A DNA stretch of 64,000 nucleotides from Luteimonas aestuarii. Its GTDB lineage: Bacteria; Pseudomonadota; Gammaproteobacteria; Xanthomonadales; Xanthomonadaceae. The translations under genes were made by a program, and so were the position numbers. A model generated the notes under the pieces. That model was not told where the DNA came from and made no database searches. It saw nothing but the letters and a program-made list of their open reading frames with translations. Shown here one piece after another: positions 31,278 through 42,611 of this stretch. Position 1 is the first letter of the stretch, and each line of letters opens with the position of its first letter. Where the stretch lies: positions 186,001-250,000 of the forward strand of contig NZ_SMTF01000002.1 of the NCBI RefSeq assembly GCF_004357985.1, read 5' to 3'.

Positions 31278-31515
31278 CCGCATCAATCTGCGGACTTCCG
31301 CAGAAGTCCAAGAGAGTCTGTAAGTCGTTGCCACGCAAAGACTTTTCCTCTCTTTGATGTTCTGCTGTGGTCCACTGCGATCCGCCTACAGCCGGGACTT
31401 TTAAGTCCACAAACAAGTCCATTTTTGCGGGCGCGGCTGATTCCGGATTGTTGATGGAGGGGCGAGGTCGACGTGACCAGCATCTGGTTCCTGACTCATG
31501 TTCAGGAGCAAGAGC

Positions 31516-33369
31516 ATGGCACTCTCAGACCTGGCCGTTCGACAGGCCAAGGCAACTGGCAAGGCATACACCCTCCCTGACTTGGATGGCCTCTCCCTGG
31601 CCGTCACGGCGGCAGGGGGCAGGACTTGGCACTTCCGCTACTACTGGGCGGGCAAGCAGAAGCGGATGTCGCTCGGCACCTACCCGGAGGTGACGCTTCG
31701 AGAGGCCCGCAGCCTACGCGATGACGGCCGCGCCCTGCTGGCCAAAGGCATCAATCCTCGCGTTCACCGCAAGCAGAAGCGCACCGCTGTCCGGCTCGCC
31801 GACGAAAACACTTTCGAGGCGGTGTATCGCAAGTGGCTCAAGCATCGCGGGCTCAGCCTCAAGGAAGGCCGGCAGACGACTCTCTCGATCCTTCCGCGCA
31901 TCTTCGACAAGGATGTGCTGCCGACCTTGGGCAAGCGGTCGATCTATGAGATTAAGCGTCCCGACCTCTTGGAGGTGATCGCCAAAATCGAGAAGCGCAG
32001 GGCGCTCTCCGTCGCCGAGAAAGTCAGGACGTGGTTCAACCAACTGTTCCGCTACGCGCTGGTGATCGTGCCGGGCCTGGAGCAGAACCCTGCCTCCGAT
32101 CTCGATGTGGTGGCGCTGCCACTGCCACCCGTCAACCACAACCCGTTCCTGCGCATGGCCGAGCTGCCCAAGCTGTTGCAGCGGCTGCGGAGCTATCGCG
32201 GCCGGCGGCAGACCCAGCTCGGGCTGCGGCTATTGCTGCTGACGGGCGTGCGAACCGGTGAGCTGCGGCAGGCGACGCCGGATCAATTCGATCTGGACCG
32301 TGGGCTGTGGATCATCCCGCCCGAGGTCGTGAAGCAACTCCAGGTGGACATGCGCAAAAAGCGGCAGCAGCCGAAGGACATCCCGCCATACATCGTGCCA
32401 CTGTCGATTCAGGCCATGGAGATCGTCCGGCACCTGCTGGATGAGTTCAAGCCGGCCCAGCGCTACCTGTTCCGGCACGACAGCGACTTGAAGAAGCGCA
32501 TCAGCGAGAACACGCTCAATGGTGCGCTCAAACGCATGGGCTATCAGGAACGCCTGACCGGACACGGTATCCGTGGCACGATGTCCACTGCGCTCAACGA
32601 GATCGGCTACCCGAAGGTCTGGGTGGATGCACAGCTCTCGCACGTCGATCCCAACAAGGTCAGCGCGACCTACAACCATGCCGAGTACGTGGAGCAGCGT
32701 CGCCGCATGATGCAGGACTGGGCCGATCGGCTCGACCTCTTCGAGCAGAACCAGGTCGAGGCGGCCAGCATGCCGCTCACCGTGCATCTGGAAGGCGTGC
32801 CCGCGTTCCCGAATGAGCAAACCGCAAGCGCACCCTCCACGCCGGTTGCCGCTTCGCCAATCCTGCTCGTGACGAAGCCGGGTGACGCCATGCCGTTGGT
32901 TTCTGCCGCCACACATCGGCTGCCGGCGGTTCCGCCCCCTCGATCAGCCGCGCCGCTGGTGCCTTCGGACATTCAGCGCGAGAGGATGGAGCTGTTCGAT
33001 GTCTTCGAAGCGCCGCACAACCTTCCCGTCGCTGCGTTTGCCAAGATGGCGGGCAAATCCCGCAGGTGGATCAGCTACGAGATCAAGGCGGGCAACTTGC
33101 TGGCGTTGAACGTAGGCAACCGCGGCCAGCGCGTGCCGGACTGGCACCTCGACCCACTCAAGCACGAGCTGATCCAGTCCGTCCTGAAGCTGACCAGGGG
33201 TGCGGACCCTTGGCAGATCTACCATGCACTGCTGCAACCGCGCTCGATGCTGCGGGGGTGTTCGGCACTGGAGGGCGTGACGGCCGGCAATCTCGACAAG
33301 CTCGTGATGGCGGTGAGCACGACCGTAAAGGAAAACGAGTGGTCCCCGCAGCAGGCGAGGTTGGCCTGA
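31516..33369 (+). CDS. int: Tyrosine integrase of tRNA-Gly ICE (IntB13-like)
   Basis: This 617-residue tyrosine recombinase integrates and excises the element at tRNA-Gly. The N-terminal arm-binding domain (LSDLAVRQAKATGKAYTL, a P4-type start), a core-binding domain (about residues 95-205) and the catalytic domain follow in order. Catalytic residues R246 (LTGVRTGEL), H350 and R353 (HGIRGTM), H376 and the Tyr in SATYNHAEY (Y386) are all present. A C-terminal extension of about 200 residues includes a helix-turn-helix-like KMAGKSRRWISYEIKAG; such long integrases are typical of ICEclc relatives. The start at 31516 has AGGAG at 31504-31508; an in-frame ATG 18 bases upstream is less well placed. 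Confidence 0.95.
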   Translation: MALSDLAVRQAKATGKAYTLPDLDGLSLAVTAAGGRTWHFRYYWAGKQKRMSLGTYPEVTLREARSLRDDGRALLAKGINPRVHRKQKRTAVRLADENTFEAVYRKWLKHRGLSLKEGRQTTLSILPRIFDKDVLPTLGKRSIYEIKRPDLLEVIAKIEKRRALSVAEKVRTWFNQLFRYALVIVPGLEQNPASDLDVVALPLPPVNHNPFLRMAELPKLLQRLRSYRGRRQTQLGLRLLLLTGVRTGELRQATPDQFDLDRGLWIIPPEVVKQLQVDMRKKRQQPKDIPPYIVPLSIQAMEIVRHLLDEFKPAQRYLFRHDSDLKKRISENTLNGALKRMGYQERLTGHGIRGTMSTALNEIGYPKVWVDAQLSHVDPNKVSATYNHAEYVEQRRRMMQDWADRLDLFEQNQVEAASMPLTVHLEGVPAFPNEQTASAPSTPVAASPILLVTKPGDAMPLVSAATHRLPAVPPPRSAAPLVPSDIQRERMELFDVFEAPHNLPVAAFAKMAGKSRRWISYEIKAGNLLALNVGNRGQRVPDWHLDPLKHELIQSVLKLTRGADPWQIYHALLQPRSMLRGCSALEGVTAGNLDKLVMAVSTTVKENEWSPQQARLA

Positions 33370-33688
33370 GCGGCGCGCGGCGAACGCCGGCCTCTCGGGC
33401 TTGGCATGCATCCCGGTAAGATGCCTATCGAACTGCGCGTCGAGAATGCAGACTCTGATCGCTCATGACCACCCAGTCTGATTGATCTTGGTTAGTAATT
33501 CAGACAGCGTGATCGAGCCAACGGCGGGACTCGACCCGAAGCGGCCGGAAGGAATACGCAAGCCCAACCGCTGGTTCGCCCTATGGGGCAACAATCTAGT
33601 CACAATGAATGAACTGTCCTAATAGCGTTGCGTATGGGACTTTAGCGTCATTACTTGCTGCGAGTCACTGTGAGGAAGAGAGGGCGGG
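33370..33688. other. Intergenic region between integrase and qatA
   Basis: No gene is seen in these 319 bases. The region is AT-richer than its surroundings, and probably holds the promoter for the qat operon; the ribosome-binding stretch GAGGAAGAGAGGG lies directly before the qatA start. I could not identify a clear -35/-10 pair. Confidence 0.5.
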
Positions 33689-35647
33689 ATGATTCTCACG
33701 GACAATGAGACAAAGGTCGACCTCCTCAACAACGAGGCGATCGCCAAGACCATCATCGAGCTGCTGTGCGAAAAGCCCGAGCGCGCCGTGACGATCGGCG
33801 TTCACGGCGACTGGGGCGCCGGAAAATCCAGCATCTTGGAGATGATCGAGAACGGCCTCGGTTCGGATGAGGACGTGCTCTGCGTCAAATTCAACGGATG
33901 GCGTTTTCAAGGATTCGAAGACGCCAAGATCGCGCTGATTGAGGGCATCGTCACCGGGCTTATCGAAAAACGCCCGTTGCTCACCCAGGCCGGCATGGCC
34001 GTGAAAGACATCTTCCGGCGGATCGACTGGCTCAAGATCGCGCGACACGGGGGCGGTCTGGCTTTCACTGCGTTCACCGGCATCCCCACAGCCGATCAGG
34101 TCGGCGCGGTGGTCGGCACCTTGAAGGGCATCTTCTCCGATCCCGCGAAACTCGCCACGCAGGAGAATTACGACAAGGCCATCGACGGTGTGCAGGGTCT
34201 GCTGAAACCAGGTGAGTCGAAGAATGTGCCGGAAGAGATCGAGGCGTTCCGAAAAGCCTTTGACGACCTGCTCAAGCAGGCGGGCGTCAAGCAACTGATC
34301 GTTCTCATCGACGATCTCGACCGCTGCCTGCCCGACACGGCGATTGAAACCCTCGAAGCCGTCCGCCTGTTCGTATTCACCGCCCGCACCGCGTTCATCG
34401 TCGCGGCCGACGAGGCGATGATCGAATATTCGGTGCGCAAGCATTTCCCCGAACTGCCGGACACGACCGGCCCCCGCGACTATGCACGCAACTATCTCGA
34501 AAAGCTGATCCAAATTCCGTTCCGGATTCCGGCTTTGGGCGAGACCGAAACTCGTATCTATGTCACCCTGTTGCTCATCGGTGCCGAGCTGGGCGAGGAC
34601 GATGTCGATTACTCGGCGCTCATCATCGTCGCGCGTGAATTGCTCAAACGCCCTTGGCAAACGGCGGGGCTCGACGCGCAGACGGTCAAAACCGCCTTGG
34701 GCGACAAAGCCGGCAAGGTCCAGAACGCGCTAACCTTGAGCGATCAGATCGGTCCGATCCTAGCCAGCGGCACTCAGGGCAATCCCCGGCAGATCAAGCG
34801 CTTCCTGAACACCCTGCTCCTGCGCCATCAGACCGCACTCGCGCGCGGCTTTGGGGACGAGGTGAAGCTGCCCGTCTTGGCGAAGCTTATGCTGGCCGAA
34901 CGGTTCCTCTCCAGATTGTTCGACCAGATCGCCAGCGCCGCCGCCCGCGATCCGGAAGGCCGCTGCGTAGATTTGGCGGCGCTTGAAGCCGCCGCATCGG
35001 AGGAGAAGCCAGCCCCCAAAGCGAAGCGGGCCGGGCCGAAGATCAGTTCCACCGATGACGCCAAGGCGACCGCCGTGCCGGACTCCCAGGACAGCGCCAT
35101 CCTCACCGAATGGAAGGCGGCCGACGCGATACGGTCTTGGGCGCGGCTGTCACCGGCCTTGGCCGAAGTCGATCTGCGCCCCTATCTGTTCGTGACCAAG
35201 GATCGGAAAGACTATTTTGGCGCGGCCTCCGTCCTCGGGCGTCTCGCCGCGGTGGTCGAAAAGTTGCTCGGCCCGAAACTTGCCGTCCAGGCGTTCGAAG
35301 GTGAACTCAAACAGCTCGTTCCGGCCGAGGCCGCGCAGATCTTCGAGGAGCTGCGCGGGCGCGTCATGGGCGGAGACACCTTCGATACCGTGCCGCCGGG
35401 GGTCGATGGGCTCGCGGTGCTGGTTCGCGCGCATCCAACGCTTCAAGCTAATCTTCTCGATCTGCTGGAAGCCTTGCCGGTGGATCGGTGCGGGCCGTGG
35501 CCCGCGTCGGGTTGGGAGGGCGTTATCAAGGATTCCGACGCCGTGGCGCGCTTCGAGAAGCTACTCCAAAAATGGTCCACCTCCGGTTCGTCCTTCTTGA
35601 AGCCTACGGCGAGCGCCGCGCTTCGCACGCGGAAGGGTGGGCGCTGA
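33689..35647 (+). CDS. qatA: QatA, KAP-type P-loop ATPase
   Basis: This 652-residue protein is the ATPase of the Qat anti-phage system. The Walker A motif GDWGAGKSS is at residues 40-48 near the N-terminus, and the Walker B motif LIVLIDDLDRC at about 203-213, the arrangement of KAP (Kidins220/PifA) NTPases. The C-terminal third has a low-complexity Lys/Pro/Ala stretch and no recognisable domain. The four-gene order KAP ATPase, QatB, QueC-like QatC, TatD-like QatD with overlapping starts is the defining Qat layout. It is the first gene; its stop overlaps the qatB start by one base. Confidence 0.92.
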   Translation: MILTDNETKVDLLNNEAIAKTIIELLCEKPERAVTIGVHGDWGAGKSSILEMIENGLGSDEDVLCVKFNGWRFQGFEDAKIALIEGIVTGLIEKRPLLTQAGMAVKDIFRRIDWLKIARHGGGLAFTAFTGIPTADQVGAVVGTLKGIFSDPAKLATQENYDKAIDGVQGLLKPGESKNVPEEIEAFRKAFDDLLKQAGVKQLIVLIDDLDRCLPDTAIETLEAVRLFVFTARTAFIVAADEAMIEYSVRKHFPELPDTTGPRDYARNYLEKLIQIPFRIPALGETETRIYVTLLLIGAELGEDDVDYSALIIVARELLKRPWQTAGLDAQTVKTALGDKAGKVQNALTLSDQIGPILASGTQGNPRQIKRFLNTLLLRHQTALARGFGDEVKLPVLAKLMLAERFLSRLFDQIASAAARDPEGRCVDLAALEAAASEEKPAPKAKRAGPKISSTDDAKATAVPDSQDSAILTEWKAADAIRSWARLSPALAEVDLRPYLFVTKDRKDYFGAASVLGRLAAVVEKLLGPKLAVQAFEGELKQLVPAEAAQIFEELRGRVMGGDTFDTVPPGVDGLAVLVRAHPTLQANLLDLLEALPVDRCGPWPASGWEGVIKDSDAVARFEKLLQKWSTSGSSFLKPTASAALRTRKGGR

Positions 35648-36531
35648 TGGGCACATCGAACGCCTATGGGGGTGCGGGTGGAGCCACCCCGCTCATTCCG
35701 AGTTGGTTGCAGGGTGACGGCGACGGCGGGGCCGGCGCGGCCGGGGGCGATGGCAACGGGACACAATCCCCGTCACCCGATGGATCGCCCTCAGCCGTTC
35801 CTCCCGCGCCAGCGCCTCGGCCAATCGCGCCGGTAGGGGCATCGGATCGGTTCACGTCCGCCCGAAACAATTTCACTCGCTTCGTGAGTTCGGGCGGCAG
35901 CGACCGCAGAAGTCTCGGCCGTGCTGTCTCGCAATATGTGTCCAAGTCGGCGGGTGGCTCACGCCAAGCCTCGCAGCGCATGGGCTCATCGCGCGGCGTG
36001 GGTGCCGGGCTCGTCCGATTCCTCAACGACGCCAGCGCCAATGGCGTTCGCGAAGCGCTGCGAACGCTCAACCTCGAAAGCCTCGCGGGGCGGCCGATCG
36101 AGGAAGTGTTCGCGGGGCTCGCCGACTACATCTGCCCCGAAGGCGGGTCGATCGACGAGGGAATCGCGCGAGACGCCTTCGTCGAGACGATCGCCGATCT
36201 CGCCGGTGCGGGCATTACCGACATCGACGCGCTCACACCCGGCCAGATCCAGACCGTCTTCGAACTGTATGCGACGCACGCGATCGAGGCGCGCATCTGC
36301 AACGACATCGGCACCAAGGTCGTTATCTTGCCCACCGATCCGCGCGCGGCCGAGAGGGTTCAGGCGCAACTGCGTGATTTCATCCAGCGCGGCGTCAGCG
36401 ATGCGATCAACGCCGCGGGTGTCAACATCCAGTCGCTGACCCCTGATGCGGTGATGGGCTTCGTGACCGACGTCTACCAATCTGCATTCGACGTGTTGCA
36501 GACGATGGGCGACGGGGAGGCCGCAAAATGA
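35647..36531 (+). CDS. qatB: QatB, Qat system protein of unknown fold
   Basis: This 294-residue protein is the second Qat gene. Its N-terminus, MGTSNAYGGAGGATPLIPSW, is the conserved start of QatB proteins, with a Gly after the initiator Met, followed by a Gly/Pro/Asp-rich linker (about residues 20-70), then a mostly helical domain. No catalytic motif is visible. The conserved glycine-rich N-terminus makes it a plausible modification target of QatC, by analogy with other QueC-like defence enzymes; this is inference. It overlaps qatA by one base (TGATG) and qatC by four (ATGA), so it is translated in a coupled series. Confidence 0.9.
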   Translation: MGTSNAYGGAGGATPLIPSWLQGDGDGGAGAAGGDGNGTQSPSPDGSPSAVPPAPAPRPIAPVGASDRFTSARNNFTRFVSSGGSDRRSLGRAVSQYVSKSAGGSRQASQRMGSSRGVGAGLVRFLNDASANGVREALRTLNLESLAGRPIEEVFAGLADYICPEGGSIDEGIARDAFVETIADLAGAGITDIDALTPGQIQTVFELYATHAIEARICNDIGTKVVILPTDPRAAERVQAQLRDFIQRGVSDAINAAGVNIQSLTPDAVMGFVTDVYQSAFDVLQTMGDGEAAK

Positions 36532-37877
36532 GGCGCCATGTCATCATCGGCCGTTTCGGGCCGGACGATAAGACCCGCGTCCCGAAGGCGCGCGACGAGG
36601 TTGCATCGACCTTGCAGTTGGTGACGAGCAAGCGTCTCGATCATGGAATCGGCCGCGCCTTGGCCGACCTCAAGGCGCTGCACCTTACCCCGAGCGAGAT
36701 CGGCGCGGACATGCTCGTCGTCGCGGCCCATGTCCACGCGGCAGACACCCGCATCTCCCGCTCCACGGAATCGCAGGACGCCTGGACGCGCGAGATTCGT
36801 CTGGTCATCCCTGTGAGCGATCCGGTGCGATGGACGGCCGCCGCGCCCATCCTGGTCCGCGCCCTGAACTTCCTGACCGGCGACAGATGGGATGTGGGCT
36901 TCCGCAAACGGGCCAAGGGCTATGCGAAGCTGGTTCCCGCCGCGGCACCCACACTTATTCCCGCCCCGTTCGATGGCGTGAGTCTGTTCTCCGGTGGCTT
37001 GGACAGTCTGATCGGCGCGATCGACAGCTTGAATGATGGCGAGATGCCGCTCCTGGTCAGCCACGCGGGCGAAGGGTTGGTGAGCAAGTCGCAGGAGCAG
37101 TGCTTCGAAGGTTTGAAAGCCGCTTACAAATCATCCGCCTTCGATCGGCTGCGGGTGTGGATGAGCTTCGATAGCGGGCTCGTCGAGGATGTCGGATCGG
37201 AGGACACCACGCGCGGCCGCTCGTTCCTGTTCTTCTCCCTGGGCGTCGCCGCCGGCACCGCGCTCGGCCGCGACTTCGTGCTCAAGGTTCCAGAGAACGG
37301 GCTGATCGCGCTAAATGTGCCGCTCGATCGGCTTCGGCTCGGCGCGTTAAGCACCCGGACGACGCATCCTTTCTACATGACCCGGTGGAACGATTTGCTC
37401 CAGGCGCTCGGCGTCGGAGGGAAGGTCGAGAATCCCTATTGGGACAAGACCAAAGGGGAGATGGTGGCCCAATGCGCCAATCCGGCCCTATTGAAGCAAC
37501 TCGCCCCGCTGTCGCTATCATGTTCGTCGCCGACGAAGGGGCGCTGGACCAAGAAGCCGCAGGGTCACTGCGGATACTGCCTGCCATGTCTCATCCGGCG
37601 AGCCTCTCTGCGAGGCAAGGATTCGACGGTTTACGGCGTACCCGACCTGAATGCTGCCACGTTGGACACCAGGCAGGCCGAAGGTCAGCAGGTCCGATCC
37701 TTCCAGATCGCAATCGCGCGGCTATCGAAGCGCCCGGAACTCGCCAAGGCCCTCATCCACAAGCCGGGGCCACTCTATGACGACCCCTCCCGCCACGATG
37801 ACTTGGCCGATGTCTATCGCCGTGGATTAGAAGAGGTCGGGCGCTTGCTGACTGGCGTTCGCGCCGCACCGTCGTGA
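36528..37877 (+). CDS. qatC: QatC, QueC-like PP-loop enzyme
   Basis: This 449-residue protein contains a QueC-like domain. The ATP-pyrophosphatase P-loop is SGGLDS at residues 155-160, and the zinc site uses C332 with C348, C351 and C354 (CGYCLPC), as in QueC. True QueC makes the 7-deazaguanine preQ0; in Qat the enzyme is fused to an N-terminal extension of about 150 residues that biosynthetic QueC lacks. None of the other preQ0 pathway genes are adjacent, so the precursor would come from the host. It overlaps qatB and qatD by four bases each. Confidence 0.92.
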   Translation: MRRHVIIGRFGPDDKTRVPKARDEVASTLQLVTSKRLDHGIGRALADLKALHLTPSEIGADMLVVAAHVHAADTRISRSTESQDAWTREIRLVIPVSDPVRWTAAAPILVRALNFLTGDRWDVGFRKRAKGYAKLVPAAAPTLIPAPFDGVSLFSGGLDSLIGAIDSLNDGEMPLLVSHAGEGLVSKSQEQCFEGLKAAYKSSAFDRLRVWMSFDSGLVEDVGSEDTTRGRSFLFFSLGVAAGTALGRDFVLKVPENGLIALNVPLDRLRLGALSTRTTHPFYMTRWNDLLQALGVGGKVENPYWDKTKGEMVAQCANPALLKQLAPLSLSCSSPTKGRWTKKPQGHCGYCLPCLIRRASLRGKDSTVYGVPDLNAATLDTRQAEGQQVRSFQIAIARLSKRPELAKALIHKPGPLYDDPSRHDDLADVYRRGLEEVGRLLTGVRAAPS

Positions 37878-38638
37878 GAGGCCTCATGCGATCGGGTCTC
37901 GTCGATTTTCATTGCCACCTCGATCTCTACCCCGACCACGCGGCCGCGGTGGAGCGTTGCGAGCGCGATGGCGTCTTCACCCTTACCGTGACCACCACGC
38001 CCAAGGCTTGGCCGCGGAACCACGAACTGGCGTCCGCCACCCGTCATGTCCGGGCGGCCCTCGGACTGCATCCTCAACTGGTCGCTGACCGCGCCCACGA
38101 GATCGAACTTTGGGAGGAGTTCTTGCCTAGAACCCGCTATGTGGGAGAGGTCGGGTTGGACGCCGGCCCGCGGTTCTATAAGTCTTTCGAGACGCAGAAG
38201 GAGATTTTCGCTCGCGTGTTGTCGCTCTGCGCAGCGGCGGGGAACAAGATCGTCACGATGCATAGCGTCCGAGCGACCAAGGCCGTGCTCGATATGATCG
38301 AGAAATACATGCCGCCTTCGCGCGGTCGCGTGGTGCTTCATTGGTTCACCGGCACCGCAGCGGAGGCCAGGAGGGCGGTTGATCTCGGCTGCTACTTTTC
38401 GGTGAACGCGGAAATGCTCGCCAATGAAAAGCGCGCCGCGATAACCAAGACGCTGCCGTTGGATCGCGTTCTGACGGAGACAGATGGGCCGTTTACAAAG
38501 ACCGATGCTCGTCCGACCACACCGAGCGATGTCTGGATCGCTGCGGAAGGTTTGGCGCGTCTGCATGGAATCCCGCCCATTGATATGTCCGCCACCATAT
38601 TGCGGAATCTGAAAAGCCTGCTCGAAGAACAGGGCTAG
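37874..38638 (+). CDS. qatD: QatD, TatD-like metal-dependent DNase
   Basis: This 254-residue protein has the TatD hydrolase fold. Metal ligands are H13 and H15 (FHCHLDLY), E92 (YVGEVGLD), H130 (TMHSV), H156 (LHWFTG) and D204 (TETDGPF); all are intact. In Qat it is expected to be a nuclease effector or a processing enzyme. The GTG start at 37874 overlaps the qatC stop (GTGA); an ATG at 37886 with GAGAGG upstream is an equally good alternative. The gene ends the Qat operon and no further gene is read through. Confidence 0.9.
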   Translation: MRGLMRSGLVDFHCHLDLYPDHAAAVERCERDGVFTLTVTTTPKAWPRNHELASATRHVRAALGLHPQLVADRAHEIELWEEFLPRTRYVGEVGLDAGPRFYKSFETQKEIFARVLSLCAAAGNKIVTMHSVRATKAVLDMIEKYMPPSRGRVVLHWFTGTAAEARRAVDLGCYFSVNAEMLANEKRAAITKTLPLDRVLTETDGPFTKTDARPTTPSDVWIAAEGLARLHGIPPIDMSATILRNLKSLLEEQG

Positions 38639-38800
38639 TTTGTGCGTACCGCCGGGTAGTTGCGCAGTGATCGCCAGAGAAGCTGCGCAACCTCGCCGCA
38701 GAAGCTGATCAGCGAGTGCCGGGCCGTTGCGCGGTCGGCGGTGGGCAGAGAGTCAGCATGCGGCCAGGAGCGTGTGCCAGTACGAGAGCGGACTGGCTGC

Positions 38801-38986
38801 TCATCGCGACAGGCTCCTCCGTGAGAGTTCTTGGCCCAGGCGGAACGCTTCTTCGACGCTGACGATGGTCACGTGCTTGTGCGTACCCGTCCAGACTTCC
38901 GCGGTGGATGCCGAGGCGAAGAAGTGCACGTGACGGCAGAACGTGCCGCGGATGTCACGCGAGGCACCGAGAAGTGATGGGTGCAT
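38801..38986 (-). pseudogene. merB: Truncated merB (organomercurial lyase) remnant
   Basis: The 61 residues read from 38986 match the C-terminal quarter of MerB: an FCxHVHFFAS block, TAEVW, IVSVEEAFRLGQE. This includes the region of the third active-site cysteine, but the N-terminal two thirds with Cys96 and Asp99 are absent, so it cannot cleave carbon-mercury bonds. The reading frame breaks near the end: a short frame beginning MSSQS overlaps by ATGA where intact MerB ends in MSSRTP. It has its own ATG with GGAG upstream, 12 bp after merA, and may still be translated. The 162 bases below it (38639-38800) hold only an 8-bp inverted repeat (38660-38667/38683-38690). Confidence 0.85.
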
Positions 38987-38998
38987 TCCGATTCTCCG

Positions 38999-41141
<2,143 letters not shown>

Positions 41142-41150
41142 GTCGCGCTC

Positions 41151-41444
41151 CTACTGCCGCACCGTGGACGGAAAGCCGGCGTTCGCCGTCGCCCGGGTCA
41201 TGTCCTCGACCGTGGTCTTGGCATCGTCGAAGACGACTGTGGCTTGCTTGTCCTTGAAGCTGACATCCACCGACTCGACGCCGACCACGCGCGACAAGGA
41301 TTTCTTGACCGTGATCGGACAGGTGACGCAGGTCATGCCCGAGACGTCCAGCGTGACGGTGCGAGTCGCCGCATGAACCGCGCTGCATTGGCAGCAAGCC
41401 AGTACGGCGGCCAGCCCCAGAGCAATGAATAGACTCTTGACCAT
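41151..41444 (-). CDS. merP: Periplasmic mercury-binding protein MerP
   Basis: This 97-residue protein has a signal peptide (about residues 1-25) and one heavy-metal-associated domain with the GMTCVTCP motif (C39, C42). It binds Hg(II) in the periplasm and passes it to MerT. It lies 12 bp downstream of merT. A run of extra cysteines (CCQC) lies within the signal peptide and would be removed or remain unexposed. Confidence 0.95.
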   Translation of the reverse strand: MVKSLFIALGLAAVLACCQCSAVHAATRTVTLDVSGMTCVTCPITVKKSLSRVVGVESVDVSFKDKQATVVFDDAKTTVEDMTRATANAGFPSTVRQ

Positions 41445-41456
41445 GATCAGTCTCCT

Positions 41457-41801
41457 TCAGAAGAACAGAACTGCGTAGTAGGGGAATGTGAGCAGGCCGG
41501 CGACCAGCGTCGCCACACCCAAGAAGATCCACTTGCGTCGCCGCTGTACGCGCGGATCGGCGCAGGCCCGGTCAGGTTCGCAGACCTCGGCGGTTCGGAA
41601 AATGCCGCGGTAGGCGAAGAACAGGGCGAGGACCGCCACCGCCACGAAGATCGGGCGGAAGGGTTCGAGAACCTTCAGCGTCGCCAGCCACGAACCGCCG
41701 AGGCCGGCCATGACCAGCACCAGCGGCAACACGCAGCACACCGAAGCGCCGAGACCAGCGGCGACGCTGGCGGCGAGCGAGAGGTTGGAACGGTCCTGCA
41801 T
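41457..41801 (-). CDS. merT: Mercuric ion transporter MerT
   Basis: This 114-residue protein has three membrane helices. The first carries the vicinal cysteines C22-C23 (ASVCCVLPLVLVM) that accept Hg(II) from MerP, and a cytoplasmic loop holds a second pair (EVCEPDRAC). It is the first gene of the operon, 26 bp from its promoter's -10 region. Confidence 0.95.
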   Translation of the reverse strand: MQDRSNLSLAASVAAGLGASVCCVLPLVLVMAGLGGSWLATLKVLEPFRPIFVAVAVLALFFAYRGIFRTAEVCEPDRACADPRVQRRRKWIFLGVATLVAGLLTFPYYAVLFF

Positions 41802-41827
41802 ACAGCCTCCTGTGAACGGATGCTGTT

Positions 41828-41858
41828 ACGCTACGACCGTAGCTGACTACGGAGTCAA
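41828..41858 (-). promoter_or_regulatory. mer promoter and MerR operator (19-bp spacer)
   Basis: Read on the - strand, TTGACT (41853-41858) and TAGCGT (41828-41833) are separated by exactly 19 bp, the overlong spacing typical of MerR-controlled promoters. The spacer contains the dyad CCGTAG-N4-CTACGG (41837-41852). MerR bound here would repress, and with Hg(II) untwist the spacer to activate merT-P-C-A. merR starts on the opposite strand one base from the -35 box. Confidence 0.93.
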
Positions 41859-41859
41859 G

Positions 41860-42270
41860 ATGCCCGAGACCTACACCATCGGCAGCCTGGCGCAGCACAC
41901 CGGCGTGCATCTGGAAACGATCCGCTACTACCAGCGCCGGGGGCTGGTGGACGAGCCGGAGCGCCCGCTGGGCGGCATCCGGCGCTACACGGCGCACCAC
42001 GCCCGGCGGCTGCGCTTCATCCGCCATGCGCAGGATCTCGGCTTTTCCCTCGATGAAGTCGGCGATCTGCTGAAACTCGAGGACGGTGCGCATTGCCGGG
42101 AGGCGCGAACGCTGGGGGAGCGCCGGCTCGCCGACGTCCGCAACAAGCTGACGGACCTGCAACGCATCGAATCTGCGCTGGCCGCACTGGTCGATCGCTG
42201 CGCATCGGTCAAGGGCCGGGTACGCTGTCCGCTGATTGCTTCCCTGCAGCAGACCATTGATCCGCAATGA
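41860..42270 (+). CDS. merR: Mercury-responsive regulator MerR
   Basis: This 136-residue MerR-family regulator has the winged-HTH start YTIGSLAQHTGVHLETIRYYQRRGL and a dimerisation helix. The three Hg-ligand cysteines of MerR are in place: AHCREA, DRCASV and VRCPLI. It is transcribed divergently from merT-P-C-A across the shared operator and would repress itself while activating the operon when Hg(II) binds. Confidence 0.95.
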   Translation: MPETYTIGSLAQHTGVHLETIRYYQRRGLVDEPERPLGGIRRYTAHHARRLRFIRHAQDLGFSLDEVGDLLKLEDGAHCREARTLGERRLADVRNKLTDLQRIESALAALVDRCASVKGRVRCPLIASLQQTIDPQ

Positions 42271-42611
42271 ATCGGCACCGACGCGCGCGCCTCGCCAACA
42301 CAGCCGGGCAATCGGGCGCGTCAGACTGGCGTCGATCCACAATGGGCAGGATCGGGTAGCGAATCGACTGGAAAGCCTGCGCCCTCGGCGTGGAGCCGAT
42401 GGCCCGCGTTGGATCGCCACTCCCAAGTGTGAGCATGCGCCGGCTTTTGCTCGTTCAAACCGGTCGTCGACCTCGATCATTCCGTGTGCGCGATCGAGCA
42501 GGCCGCGGCAGTCTGCGCTCGGGCTCTGCAGATACAAATCACATCTAGGGGAAGATGGCGCGCTCGTTGAGCAGCACAGACCCGTGGGCGCACTGAAGCC
42601 GGATTGCCGCG
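42271..42611. other. Intergenic region between merR and GNAT gene
   Basis: These 341 bases hold no recognisable gene. A frame on the - strand is open through most of the stretch but does not resemble a known protein and continues antisense to merR. The region may be a remnant of the junction between the mercury module and the redox module. Confidence 0.4.
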
